Origin: CAZAPO01 sp044841755
GTDB lineage: Bacteria; Bacteroidota; Bacteroidia; Flavobacteriales; Flavobacteriaceae
Direction: 5' to 3'
Length of the DNA stretch: 64,000 nucleotides
Assembly: GCA_044841755.1 (NCBI GenBank)
Contig: JAXOFM010000002.1
Coordinates: 310,001-374,000 of the forward strand
The notes under the pieces are model-generated. The model had not been told where the DNA came from. It did no database searches and saw only the letters and a program-made list of their open reading frames with translations. Shown here piece after piece: positions 44,132 through 52,022 of the stretch. The position numbers were made by a program, and so were the translations under genes. Every line of letters starts with the position of its first letter. The stretch's first letter is position 1.

Positions 44132-45244
44132 ATGAGCGATCAAGCTTGGTATAATATTGACGATACCGAAAGTTTAATAACTCCAGCTCTTTTGGTTTAT
44201 CCTGATAGAATTGAAAAAAACATCAAAACGATGTTGGCTATTGCAGGAGATCCAGATCGACTTCGTCCTCATATTAAAACGCATAAGATAGCTGAAATTG
44301 TCAACCTTCAAATTAAATCTGGAATTACAAAGTTTAAGTGCGCCACTATAGCCGAAGCAGAATTGTTGGGTTTATGTGAAGCAAAGGACGTCTTATTAGC
44401 AATGCAACCTGTTGGAGTTAATATTGATCGTTTTTTTAAACTCACTGAAGATTTTCCTAACTCAAAATTTTCAGCAATAGTAGATTGTCAGGAGGTTATA
44501 CAAAAGCTTGGTGAAATTGCTAAGGAGAAAGAGGTTAAGGTTTCATTATGGTTAGATATTAATAATGGAATGAATAGAACTGGAGTTTTACCAAATGAAA
44601 AGGCATCAACTCTTTATAAAGAAGTTTATGAACATTCTTATTTAATTGCCGAAGGATTTCATGTATACGATGGGCATATCTATGAGTCAAATTTTGAGAA
44701 AAGAAAAGAAATTTGTGACGAAGCATTTGAACCTGTTTTGCACTTAAAGGATCAAATAGAAAGTTTAGGAATGAAAGTTAAAACTATTGTTGCAGGAGGA
44801 ACACCAACATTTCCAATTCATATCAATAGGGATAATGTGGAAGTTTGTCCAGGAACCTCTTTACTTTGGGATTATGGTTATGCAAGAACATACACTGACT
44901 TAAAGTTTCTTCCAGCTGCTGTATTATTAGGTCAAATTGTGAGTAAGCCAAAAGAAAGTCATGTTTGTTTGAATTTAGGACATAAATCTTTAGCTGCAGA
45001 AATGCCCTTTCCAAGAGCAAAGATTTTGAATATGGAAAACAGTCAACAAGTTGGGCATAGTGAAGAGCATTTGGTCGTTGAATGTGACGATTCAAACAAA
45101 TATAGTATAGGAGATATGTGTTATGTATTGCCAACACATATTTGCCCAACTGTAGCCAAGTATGAAAGTGTTCTGACTGTAAAAGAGAAAAAAATTAAAG
45201 GCTCTTGGGTTGTGGCGGCTCGAGATCATAAAATCAATATATAA
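44132..45244 (+). CDS. PLP- and metal-dependent D-serine dehydratase / D-threonine aldolase family enzyme
   Basis: A 370-residue fold-III PLP enzyme (alanine-racemase-like barrel plus beta domain). The PLP lysine is Lys49 in RPHIKTHK; IVAGGTPTFP and NVEVCPGTSLLWDYGYA are family motifs. Near the C-terminus LPTHICPTVAKY has His336 and Cys338, the HxC pair that binds zinc in D-serine and D-threo-3-hydroxyaspartate dehydratases; D-threonine aldolases are recalled to use another residue in place of the Cys. I therefore favour a dehydratase giving a 2-oxo acid and ammonia by way of an enamine. RidA is directly upstream, with a 2-base gap. Confidence 0.87.
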   Translation: MSDQAWYNIDDTESLITPALLVYPDRIEKNIKTMLAIAGDPDRLRPHIKTHKIAEIVNLQIKSGITKFKCATIAEAELLGLCEAKDVLLAMQPVGVNIDRFFKLTEDFPNSKFSAIVDCQEVIQKLGEIAKEKEVKVSLWLDINNGMNRTGVLPNEKASTLYKEVYEHSYLIAEGFHVYDGHIYESNFEKRKEICDEAFEPVLHLKDQIESLGMKVKTIVAGGTPTFPIHINRDNVEVCPGTSLLWDYGYARTYTDLKFLPAAVLLGQIVSKPKESHVCLNLGHKSLAAEMPFPRAKILNMENSQQVGHSEEHLVVECDDSNKYSIGDMCYVLPTHICPTVAKYESVLTVKEKKIKGSWVVAARDHKINI

Positions 45245-45256
45245 ATAAAGTAATAT

Positions 45257-46321
45257 ATGTTCATTTTTGACGCACATCTAGACTTAGCTATGAATGCTTT
45301 AGAATGGAACAGAGATCTGACTTGGACTGTCGAAGATATTAGAAAGAGTGAAGCTGGTATGACAGATAAACCAGATCGCGCAAAAAATACAGTTTCCTTA
45401 GATGCCATGCGCAAAGGAAATATAGGTCTTTGTGTAGCTACTCAAATTGCGCGATATGTAAAAAGGGAAAGTTCTTTACCTGGTTGGAATTCTCCACATC
45501 AAGCATGGGCGCAAACTCAAGGACAATTAGCCTGGTACAAGGCCATGGAAGAAATTGGTGAAATGGTTCAAATAACAACTCTGGAGCAACTCAATAATCA
45601 TTTAAGTTTATGGGCTTCAAATGAAGATTATAAACCAATTGGATATATATTAAGTCTGGAAGGAGCGGATTCTATTGTAACTATAGATCATTTAGAACGT
45701 TCCTATCAGCAAGGATTACGAGCCATTGGTCCTGCACATTACGGGCCAGGGACTTATGCACATGGAACTGACTCGGTTGGTGGCATCGGATATAAAGGCA
45801 AAGAATTGCTAAAAAAAATTGAAGAGCTAAATATTATTCTTGATGCCACTCACTTATGCGATGTTAGTTTCTGGGAAACTATGGATGTCTATCATGGTCC
45901 TGTTTGGGCAAGTCACAATAATTGCAGAAAACTTGTAGATCATAATAGACAGTTTTCTGATGAGCAGATAAAAGAACTTATTGATAGGAATGCTGTTATT
46001 GGAGTAGCTCTTGATGCTTGGATGATGATTCCAAATTGGGTTCGGGGAGTATCTACACCTGAATCAATGGGAGTAGCCTTAGAGCAAATGATTGATAATA
46101 TAGATCATATCTGTCAGCTAGCAGGAAATTCAAATCATGTTGGAATTGGGACAGATCTCGATGGGGCTTTTGGTAAAGAACAATGCCCAAGCGATCTGGA
46201 TACTATTGCCGATCTTCAAAAAGTACCCAAAATGTTAGCTGCCAGAGGATATTATCAAAAAGATATTGATAATATTATGAGTGATAATTTCATTGAATTT
46301 CTTCGAAATGTTTGGCAATAA
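45257..46321 (+). CDS. M19 membrane-dipeptidase family enzyme
   Basis: A 354-residue zinc dipeptidase of the renal dipeptidase family. Metal ligands appear in order: FDAHLDLAM (His7, Asp9), SLEGADSI (bridging Glu), LDATHLCD, and ASHNNCRKL; the late GIGTDLDGAFG is the conserved Asp segment. This family accepts dipeptides whose C-terminal residue is D, unlike most peptidases. No signal peptide, so it would act on imported peptides. As the last gene of the operon it would release the D-amino acid that the dehydratase then consumes. Confidence 0.92.
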   Translation: MFIFDAHLDLAMNALEWNRDLTWTVEDIRKSEAGMTDKPDRAKNTVSLDAMRKGNIGLCVATQIARYVKRESSLPGWNSPHQAWAQTQGQLAWYKAMEEIGEMVQITTLEQLNNHLSLWASNEDYKPIGYILSLEGADSIVTIDHLERSYQQGLRAIGPAHYGPGTYAHGTDSVGGIGYKGKELLKKIEELNIILDATHLCDVSFWETMDVYHGPVWASHNNCRKLVDHNRQFSDEQIKELIDRNAVIGVALDAWMMIPNWVRGVSTPESMGVALEQMIDNIDHICQLAGNSNHVGIGTDLDGAFGKEQCPSDLDTIADLQKVPKMLAARGYYQKDIDNIMSDNFIEFLRNVWQ

Positions 46322-46415
46322 GGATATTATTTCAATTACAAATATTTTATAATTAATACTTATTTATTAATAAAAACTGTTGATAAATTAAGTGTAATTT
46401 TTAAGCTCAAAAACC

Positions 46416-46423
46416 TACTTTTG
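46416..46423 (+). promoter_or_regulatory. -7 promoter element before trxB
   Basis: TACTTTTG, matching TAnnTTTG, 21 bases before the trxB ATG. The nearest upstream TTG is too far (33 bases) to be a standard -33 box. Confidence 0.45.
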
Positions 46424-46444
46424 TCATAATTAAAATTGAATAAT

Positions 46445-47407
46445 ATGTCAGCAGAAATAGAAAAAGTAAAATGCTTAATAATAGGGTCAGGTCCTGCAGG
46501 ATACACGGCGGCAATATATGCGGCTAGAGCCAATATGAATCCAGTATTGTATCAGGGGACTCAACCGGGAGGCCAATTAACTACCACTAATGAAGTAGAG
46601 AATTTTCCTGGTTATCCAGAAGGAGTTACAGGACCTGAAATGATGATGCAATTACAAGCTCAAGCCCAAAGGTTTGATACCGATGTAAGAGACGGTTGGG
46701 TTACTAAGGTAGACTTTTCAGGAGATGTACATAAGGTGTGGGTAAATGATGAAAAAGAAATACACTGTGATACGGTAATTATATCTACAGGAGCTTCTGC
46801 AAAATATTTAGGACTCGAGTCCGAGCAAAAATATTTAAAGCTTGGCGGAGGTGTATCAGCATGTGCTGTTTGTGACGGATTCTTTTACAGAGGTCAAGAA
46901 GTTGTAATAGTAGGTGCGGGAGATTCCGCTTGTGAAGAAGCACATTATCTTTCAAAGCTATGTACAAAGGTGACCATGCTGGTAAGAAGGGATCAATTTA
47001 GAGCTTCCAAGATTATGGAAGCAAGAGTAAGAAACACCGAGAATATTGAGATCCTGCATAATACAGAAACTGATGAGGTACTAGGAGATGGACAAGTAGT
47101 AACAGGAGTTAGAGTAAAGAATAACCAAACGGGGGAAACTAAAGAAATTCCAGCAACAGGTTTTTTTGTAGCTATAGGACATAAGCCAAATACTGATATC
47201 TTTAAGGACTACTTAAAGTTGGATGAGACTGGATATATTATTAATGAACCTGGAAGTTCTAGGACTAATGTAGAAGGAGTATTTGTAAGCGGCGATGCAG
47301 CCGATCATGTGTATCGTCAAGCGGTAACTGCGGCTGGAACAGGTTGTATGGCGGCACTAGATGCAGAAAGATATTTAGCTTCAAAGGAGGCTGTTTTGGA
47401 AGTTTAG
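46445..47407 (+). CDS. trxB: Thioredoxin-disulfide reductase
   Basis: FAD/NADPH enzyme that reduces thioredoxin. At 320 residues it has the FAD loop IIGSGPAGYTAAIYAARA, TQPGGQLTTTNEVENFPGYP, the redox-active CAVC in VSACAVCDGFFYRG, the NADPH loop VVIVGAGDSACEEA, and VFVSGDAADHVYRQAVTAAGTG. The frame runs to a TTG at 46436, but the ATG at 46445 (MSAEIEKVK) fits the family and promoter. Monocistronic, with its own terminator. Confidence 0.96.
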   Translation: MSAEIEKVKCLIIGSGPAGYTAAIYAARANMNPVLYQGTQPGGQLTTTNEVENFPGYPEGVTGPEMMMQLQAQAQRFDTDVRDGWVTKVDFSGDVHKVWVNDEKEIHCDTVIISTGASAKYLGLESEQKYLKLGGGVSACAVCDGFFYRGQEVVIVGAGDSACEEAHYLSKLCTKVTMLVRRDQFRASKIMEARVRNTENIEILHNTETDEVLGDGQVVTGVRVKNNQTGETKEIPATGFFVAIGHKPNTDIFKDYLKLDETGYIINEPGSSRTNVEGVFVSGDAADHVYRQAVTAAGTGCMAALDAERYLASKEAVLEV

Positions 47408-47430
47408 TCTAATAAATCACGTATTAATAA

Positions 47431-47462
47431 GGAAGCCAGAGAAAAATTCTCTGGCTTTTTTG
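47431..47462 (+). terminator. Rho-independent terminator after trxB
   Basis: AAGCCAGAGAA/TTCTCTGGCTT with a 3-base loop and a T6 run. The AT-rich 150 bases beyond it up to the next promoter hold nothing I recognise. Confidence 0.93.
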
Positions 47463-47610
47463 TTGTTAATAAAATTATGATTAAATAATTAAAATTGTTA
47501 AAAAAGAGAAATATTTATTTCGTTTATGTTAAAAAAAAGAAAAAATATAATTTTTTGTAATTGATTATTTCAAATATCTAAAAAACAATTTAATTGATTT
47601 TTATCATGAT

Positions 47611-47618
47611 TTAAGTTT
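47611..47618 (+). promoter_or_regulatory. -7 promoter element before the YceI cluster
   Basis: TAAGTTTG, matching TAnnTTTG; a TTG at 47593-47595 lies 15 bases upstream, shorter than usual. The ATG of the first YceI gene is 38 bases downstream. Confidence 0.45.
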
Positions 47619-47656
47619 GGCTTGCTATGTAATTTTACTTTACAAAATTGAAAGTA

Positions 47657-48229
47657 ATGCATAATAAGTTTAAAAAATCAATTAGCGCTTTTGTATTTCT
47701 GATACCACTTTTTATTGGAGCGCAAAATTTTTCTTTAAGTAATAATTCTTCCATCATTGTATCTGGTACGTCCAGTTTACATGACTGGGATGTTAAAGCA
47801 GAGAACTTCAACGGTAAGATCATTTTTGAGGACTTAAATAGTGGTGACATAAAAGATATTTCTATAAGTGTAATTGCCGAAAGTTTAAAGAGTGGTAAGA
47901 AAGGTATGGATAAGAATACCTACAAAGCTTTAAAAACTAATTCCCATCAGAGCATTACATATAATTTAGTAGATGTCATTACTATAGAAAAAATAGATGA
48001 TGCCTCTTATAAAGTTAAGTGTGAGGGCAATCTAACTATTGCAGGAACTACTAATACAGCAATAATAGATTTTCTTTTAATAAAAGAAAATAATAAATGT
48101 TCTGTAACTGGTAGTTGTTCGGTAAAGATGACAAGCTTTGGGGTTGAACCTCCTAAGGCATTACTCGGTACTATTAAAACTGGTGACGAGGTTACCATAA
48201 AATTTAATACTTCATTCGTTCAAGATTAA
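47657..48229 (+). CDS. YceI-family periplasmic protein, first copy
   Basis: A 190-residue exported protein. The frame begins at TTG 47648, but the ATG at 47657 gives a clean signal peptide (MHNKFKKSISAFVFLIPLFIGAQ). The mature part has the YceI lipocalin-like pattern: SSIIVSGTSSLHDWDVKAEN, SLKSGKKGMDKNTYKALKTN with the usual late HQSITYNL, and VTGSCSVKMTSFGVEPPKAL. YceI proteins bind isoprenoid-type lipids. It precedes an outer-membrane barrel gene by 36 bases. Confidence 0.9.
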   Translation: MHNKFKKSISAFVFLIPLFIGAQNFSLSNNSSIIVSGTSSLHDWDVKAENFNGKIIFEDLNSGDIKDISISVIAESLKSGKKGMDKNTYKALKTNSHQSITYNLVDVITIEKIDDASYKVKCEGNLTIAGTTNTAIIDFLLIKENNKCSVTGSCSVKMTSFGVEPPKALLGTIKTGDEVTIKFNTSFVQD

Positions 48230-48265
48230 CATTTAAAATAGATTAACAATTAAAAACAACTAATT

Positions 48266-49528
48266 ATGAAAACACTTTATAACTATATGATGATTGTGAT
48301 ATTCTCATTATCGTTTGTGGGATTATCCGCCCAAAGTAGGGATTTGCAAAATTATCGATTACCCGACCAGAGAGGGATAAATCAATTTGAAACTAAGAAA
48401 GATACAACGACAACTTTTGATAAGGTTTTTGTACGTGTTGGAGCTTCTTCAGCTCTTCAGCTTCAAGCTGTAGATCATGAAAATTCAGGTGCTGTAGCAT
48501 TAAAGGAAATAGGAACCAATTTTAATTTGGCAACTGCTAACTTAGATTTAGATGTAGTGCTATTTGATGGTGTACGTATGCACTTAAGAACATATTTATC
48601 ATCTAGACACCACCCAGAACCATATGTTAAGGGAGGATATATCCAATTTGATAAATTAGATTTTATTAGTGAAGGTTTCCTTGGTGATTTTATGAAACAT
48701 GCAACTATTAAAATTGGTCATATGGAGAATAACTATGGAGATGCACACTTTAGAAGAAGTGATAACTCTAGTGCAATCTATAACCCATTTGTAGGAAACT
48801 TGATTATGGACGGATTTACTACGGAAGTAGGAGCAGAGCTTTACTATCAAAATAACGGATGGTTGGCAATGATAGGATTTACAAATGGTAAATTAAATCA
48901 AGGAGTTGATAATCCGGATACAGGTGGAGCTTCCTTCATAGCTAAATTTGGTTATGACAAGCAATTAAATGAAGACTTTAGATTCCGTTTAACAGGTTCA
49001 ATGTACAATACAGGAGCAGTAAGACGTTCATATCTGTACAGTGCAGATAGAACTGGATCTAGATATTATTTAGTACTAGAAGATGAAGATGCATCTGCAA
49101 GAAGTAATTTCCGTTCGGGGCGTTATAATCCTAGTATGAATAATCAAATCACTGCAATTATGTTCAACCCATTTATTAAGTATGGTGGATTAGAATTCTT
49201 TGGCACTATTGAATCTACAAAGGGTAAAGCGGATTCTGAGGCTGAAGAAAGAACAGCTAAACAATTTGCTGGTGAATTAATTTATCGTTTTGGTCAGAAT
49301 GAGAAATTCTTCATAGGAGGGCGTTATAATAAAGTAGATTCTGAAGATGTTTCGGGAGATGATATTGAAATATCTAGAACTCAGTTTGGAGCCGGATGGT
49401 TCATGACTAAAAATATACTAGCTAAGCTTGAGTATGTTAGACAAAAACATGATGGATATAGCTCTAGCAGCATTTTCCATGATGGTAAATTTAATGGATT
49501 AATGGTTGAAACTGTTATTAGTTTTTAG
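48266..49528 (+). CDS. Outer-membrane beta-barrel (porin-like) protein
   Basis: A 420-residue exported protein with signal peptide MKTLYNYMMIVIFSLSFVGLSAQ. The mature chain is a run of alternating amphipathic strands with frequent Gly, Tyr and Asn, e.g. DVVLFDGVRMHLRTYLSSRH, GWLAMIGFTNGKLNQGV, FIKYGGLEFFGTIES, ending on a strand with terminal Phe (GLMVETVISF), as expected for an outer-membrane barrel. It recalls phosphate-selective-porin-like proteins but I cannot fix the family. It sits between two YceI genes and ends at a terminator. Confidence 0.78.
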   Translation: MKTLYNYMMIVIFSLSFVGLSAQSRDLQNYRLPDQRGINQFETKKDTTTTFDKVFVRVGASSALQLQAVDHENSGAVALKEIGTNFNLATANLDLDVVLFDGVRMHLRTYLSSRHHPEPYVKGGYIQFDKLDFISEGFLGDFMKHATIKIGHMENNYGDAHFRRSDNSSAIYNPFVGNLIMDGFTTEVGAELYYQNNGWLAMIGFTNGKLNQGVDNPDTGGASFIAKFGYDKQLNEDFRFRLTGSMYNTGAVRRSYLYSADRTGSRYYLVLEDEDASARSNFRSGRYNPSMNNQITAIMFNPFIKYGGLEFFGTIESTKGKADSEAEERTAKQFAGELIYRFGQNEKFFIGGRYNKVDSEDVSGDDIEISRTQFGAGWFMTKNILAKLEYVRQKHDGYSSSSIFHDGKFNGLMVETVISF

Positions 49529-49540
49529 TTGTTAGTCAAA

Positions 49541-49580
49541 TGAGAGAGATTGTCAATTTTTTGGCAATCTCTTTTTTTTA
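49541..49580 (+). terminator. Rho-independent terminator after the barrel gene
   Basis: AGAGATTG / CAATCTCT stem with a loop of about 12 bases (TCAATTTTTTGG) and a T8 run. It separates the barrel gene from the second YceI-like gene, so the latter is expressed partly by read-through or its own promoter. Confidence 0.85.
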
Positions 49581-49598
49581 CTAAATTTATTTTCGACA

Positions 49599-50186
49599 AT
49601 GAAATACGTTTTACAAATATTGCTATTGGTATTATTTACCGGGTTTACGGTTACTAAGAGTAAAGTAAATAGTACCCCTGTAAAGATTATTAGTAATAGT
49701 ACATTAAATATTTACGGAACAACTAATGTAAATACATTTAATTGTATTTTGAATTTCGAGAATGTGAATTCTGTTATTCTGACTAACTATACTAAAAATA
49801 ATAATCGCTTATTATTTGAAAATACTATTTTAAAACTCGAAAATTCTTGTTTTGATTGCGGAAACAGCATGATGAATAAAGATTTTTTAAAAATGCTTGA
49901 TACTGATAATCATCCATTTATATCATTTGCGTTAAAGGAAATAGTTGTAAATCCCAAACGGAATAGTGAAGTATACTGTTTGGCAAGTATAAAATTAGCA
50001 GGAAAAACTAGACTTTATAGTATACCTCTTACGTTAGAAAATTTTCAGTCTATAAAAGCAGTTGGTTGCTTGAGTTTAAAACTTACTGATTTTGGGTTAA
50101 AACCTCCTAAAAAAGCTTTAGGATTGGTGGTCGTATCAAACGAAATTGATATTAACTTTGATCTAAATATTGAAGCGTTAAACTAA
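49599..50186 (+). CDS. YceI-like protein, second, divergent copy
   Basis: A 195-residue exported protein (MKYVLQILLLVLFTGFTVTKS). The mature sequence follows the YceI pattern loosely: NSTLNIYGTTNVNTFNCILN, MMNKDFLKMLDTDNHPFISF, and the end VGCLSLKLTDFGLKPPKKALG, which matches SVKMTSFGVEPPKAL of the first copy. It has two Cys in SCFDCGNSMM not found in the other. Probably a lipid-binding paralogue of changed specificity. Confidence 0.82.
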   Translation: MKYVLQILLLVLFTGFTVTKSKVNSTPVKIISNSTLNIYGTTNVNTFNCILNFENVNSVILTNYTKNNNRLLFENTILKLENSCFDCGNSMMNKDFLKMLDTDNHPFISFALKEIVVNPKRNSEVYCLASIKLAGKTRLYSIPLTLENFQSIKAVGCLSLKLTDFGLKPPKKALGLVVVSNEIDINFDLNIEALN

Positions 50187-50207
50187 GTTTTGATGTAGTG
50201 AACAATA

Positions 50208-51053
50208 CTACTGTTTTTTTAATTCTTTTTTATGCAGTTTAGAGGTTCCTGTAAATCGGCTTAATGTGATTTCAGGTTCGTTATAAATAAAAATCTCACC
50301 ACTTCCTGACACATCAACAAACAGTTCGTTAGTAACATTTACAGTAACATTACTACTGTCTTCTGCAAGAACTTCACAATTAGTTGTGACTAACTCTTTA
50401 CCCACAATGTTTGCAGAATTACTTGTTCTTACTTTTAACTTATCTAAGGTTCCTCGTATTTTAGCATCGGCACGTTGATACATGTCAATATTCATCCTGT
50501 CTGATTCGATGAGACCATCTAACTTACTAGTATCGCTCATTTCAAACTTCGATTCGTTTGCTGTTACATTAAGTTTTACTCTAGAGCGCTCACTGCTTTT
50601 AAGATCAAAAGTCTGTGATTTAATATTTAAAAACGCTTTTGAAGCTCCACTGCTTTTTACAACAACATTGTCTAGATTAATTGAAGTTAATGAACTAATT
50701 TCTCCATTGTCAGTTGTTTCAATTTCTTTTAAGGTGGTTGTATAAATAACTTTAATACTTAACTTTTTTCTTGTTGTAATTTTTTTGGAAGTATTAAAAG
50801 TTAGAACACTATCTGCTACCCTAAATTGAATAACATCATGCAAGTTATCATCAGCTTCAATAAAAACTGAAGCTTGCTCACCTTCTATAATATCGACATA
50901 AAAATCTTCACCAACTAAAATTTTATTAAATGGGTTTATTGGAGTTTCGTTTGTGGTGACATTTCTGTTACCTTTTATCCTTTCCTTTTTTTGACCAAAT
51001 GAAGAAAAACTAAGAAAAGTTACTAAGGTAAATAGAAGGACTTTTTTAAGCAT
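50208..51053 (-). CDS. Head-GIN (DUF2807) exported protein, first
   Basis: A 281-residue exported protein. The open frame reaches a TTG at 51062, but the ATG at 51053 gives the signal peptide MLKKVLLFTLVTFLSFSSFGQ and places the -7 box 19 bases upstream. The body is a DUF2807 head-GIN domain of short beta-solenoid turns: NKILVGEDFYVDIIEGEQAS, ADDNLHDVIQFRVADSVLTF, ETTDNGEISSLTSINLDNV, SSGASKAFLNIKS. Such domains are thought to be surface adhesin-like. It ends with a lysine-rich KLHKKELKKQ. A convergent YceI gene ends 21 bases away. Confidence 0.85.
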   Translation of the reverse strand: MLKKVLLFTLVTFLSFSSFGQKKERIKGNRNVTTNETPINPFNKILVGEDFYVDIIEGEQASVFIEADDNLHDVIQFRVADSVLTFNTSKKITTRKKLSIKVIYTTTLKEIETTDNGEISSLTSINLDNVVVKSSGASKAFLNIKSQTFDLKSSERSRVKLNVTANESKFEMSDTSKLDGLIESDRMNIDMYQRADAKIRGTLDKLKVRTSNSANIVGKELVTTNCEVLAEDSSNVTVNVTNELFVDVSGSGEIFIYNEPEITLSRFTGTSKLHKKELKKQ

Positions 51054-51072
51054 ACCAATCAAGTTTGTCTAA

Positions 51073-51080
51073 CAAATATA
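51073..51080 (-). promoter_or_regulatory. -7 promoter element before first head-GIN gene
   Basis: Minus-strand TATATTTG, 19 bases before the preferred ATG. A TTTG lies 15 bases upstream of it, inside the preceding terminator. Confidence 0.45.
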
Positions 51081-51083
51081 TAT

Positions 51084-51125
51084 AAAAAACCGTCCCAAAG
51101 TTAGATTTTAACTTTGAAACGGTTA
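51084..51125 (-). terminator. Rho-independent terminator after second head-GIN gene
   Basis: On the minus strand AACCGTTTCAAAGTTA pairs with TAACTTTGGGACGGTT (2-base mismatch inside), followed by T6. It ends the transcript of the upstream 242-residue head-GIN gene and shows the two GIN genes are separate units. Confidence 0.88.
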
Positions 51126-51197
51126 AACACGACTGGTTAGTATACTCTAAATTAAGAGCAAATTTTTGATTGATTTATTTGATGATCAGAATTTGAT

Positions 51198-51926
51198 TTA
51201 ATGCTTACGTACGTTTCCTGAAACACCGTCTTTTTTTGTTACTTTTTCAGGGTTTCCGTAGTATTTTATATCACCACCACTAGTTGCTTTTGCGTAAAGT
51301 TCATCACTTGAATTCACTGTAACGTCTGCACCACTAGTTGCTCTAGCTTCAGTTACTTTGGCTTTAAGACTTCCCGCCTTAATGTCGCTTCCACTAGTTG
51401 CAGACGCATACAGTTTTGTTGTTCTTCCAGATAAGCGAAGATCACTTCCACTGGTTGAACTGCAGTCAATTACTTCTGCATTTACGTCTAATTCCATATC
51501 ACTTCCACTAGTAGTAGCTAGCTCTAAGCTTTCTGCTGTAATTGTATTTGTAGAGAAAACATCACTTCCACTTGTTGAAACAATTTTTTCAACATCTTTA
51601 AAGCTCACCATTACTTTTCTGGACGAAGCCCAACTAATATTTTCATCAGTAGTGATTCTAAGTGTATTTCCTTCAACCTCAGTAATTATAATGTCATGTA
51701 AGTTCTCATCTGCTTGAACAGTTAAACTTGTTTCATCACTTTGAGTTAGATAGACATCTAAACCACGGCTTACTCTAATTTCGGTGAAGTCACCGCTAAT
51801 ATTTCTTTCAACTGTTTCAACGTTACCATTTCCTCGTACACCAAATCCGAAGTCGCCATTGAACTGACATGATGTTAAGGTTAGTGCTAAAATAAGTGCA
51901 ACGATTAATTTTGCTAAAGTTGTCAT
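51198..51926 (-). CDS. Head-GIN (DUF2807) lipoprotein with TSGSD repeats
   Basis: A 242-residue lipoprotein (Cys20 in LTLTSCQFNG). It opens with VERNISGDFTEIRVSRGLDV and QADENLHDIIITEVEGNTL, as in the head-GIN family, and then has a regular solenoid of six turns, each with (T/S)SG(S/A/G)D: STSGSDVFS, TTSGSDMEL, STSGSDLRL, ATSGSDIKA, ATSGADVTV and ATSGGDIKY, spaced 18-21 residues. The Ser/Asp-rich corner may bind calcium or sugars, which is inference. It lies downstream of the PspC/PadR pair and has its own terminator. Confidence 0.87.
   Translation of the reverse strand: MTTLAKLIVALILALTLTSCQFNGDFGFGVRGNGNVETVERNISGDFTEIRVSRGLDVYLTQSDETSLTVQADENLHDIIITEVEGNTLRITTDENISWASSRKVMVSFKDVEKIVSTSGSDVFSTNTITAESLELATTSGSDMELDVNAEVIDCSSTSGSDLRLSGRTTKLYASATSGSDIKAGSLKAKVTEARATSGADVTVNSSDELYAKATSGGDIKYYGNPEKVTKKDGVSGNVRKH
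51271..51577 (-). repeat. Six imperfect DNA repeats encoding TSG(S/A/G)D turns
   Basis: The plus-strand core TCACTTCCACTAGTTG recurs six times with small changes, ending near 51286, 51340, 51400, 51457, 51514 and 51577. Spacings are 54, 60, 57, 57 and 63 bases, all multiples of three, so the array is protein-coding. Confidence 0.85.
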
Positions 51927-52022
51927 AATAGTGTTTTTTTTGATTGACTTTTTAAAAGTATATGTATTAAGTTTATTTTAAATATTTATGTTACTGAATT
52001 GTAATTATCTAAGGATGAATTG

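Noticed and set aside
50195..50220. Terminator GTAGT-N7-ACTAC followed by T7 between the second YceI gene and the head-GIN gene
   Set aside because: The stem is only five weak pairs and overlaps the stop codon of the minus-strand gene, so I did not list it.
51271..51577. Short spaced repeats resembling a CRISPR array
   Set aside because: Spacings are multiples of three, units are only about 16 bases and imperfect, and the array encodes TSGSD turns in an intact gene.
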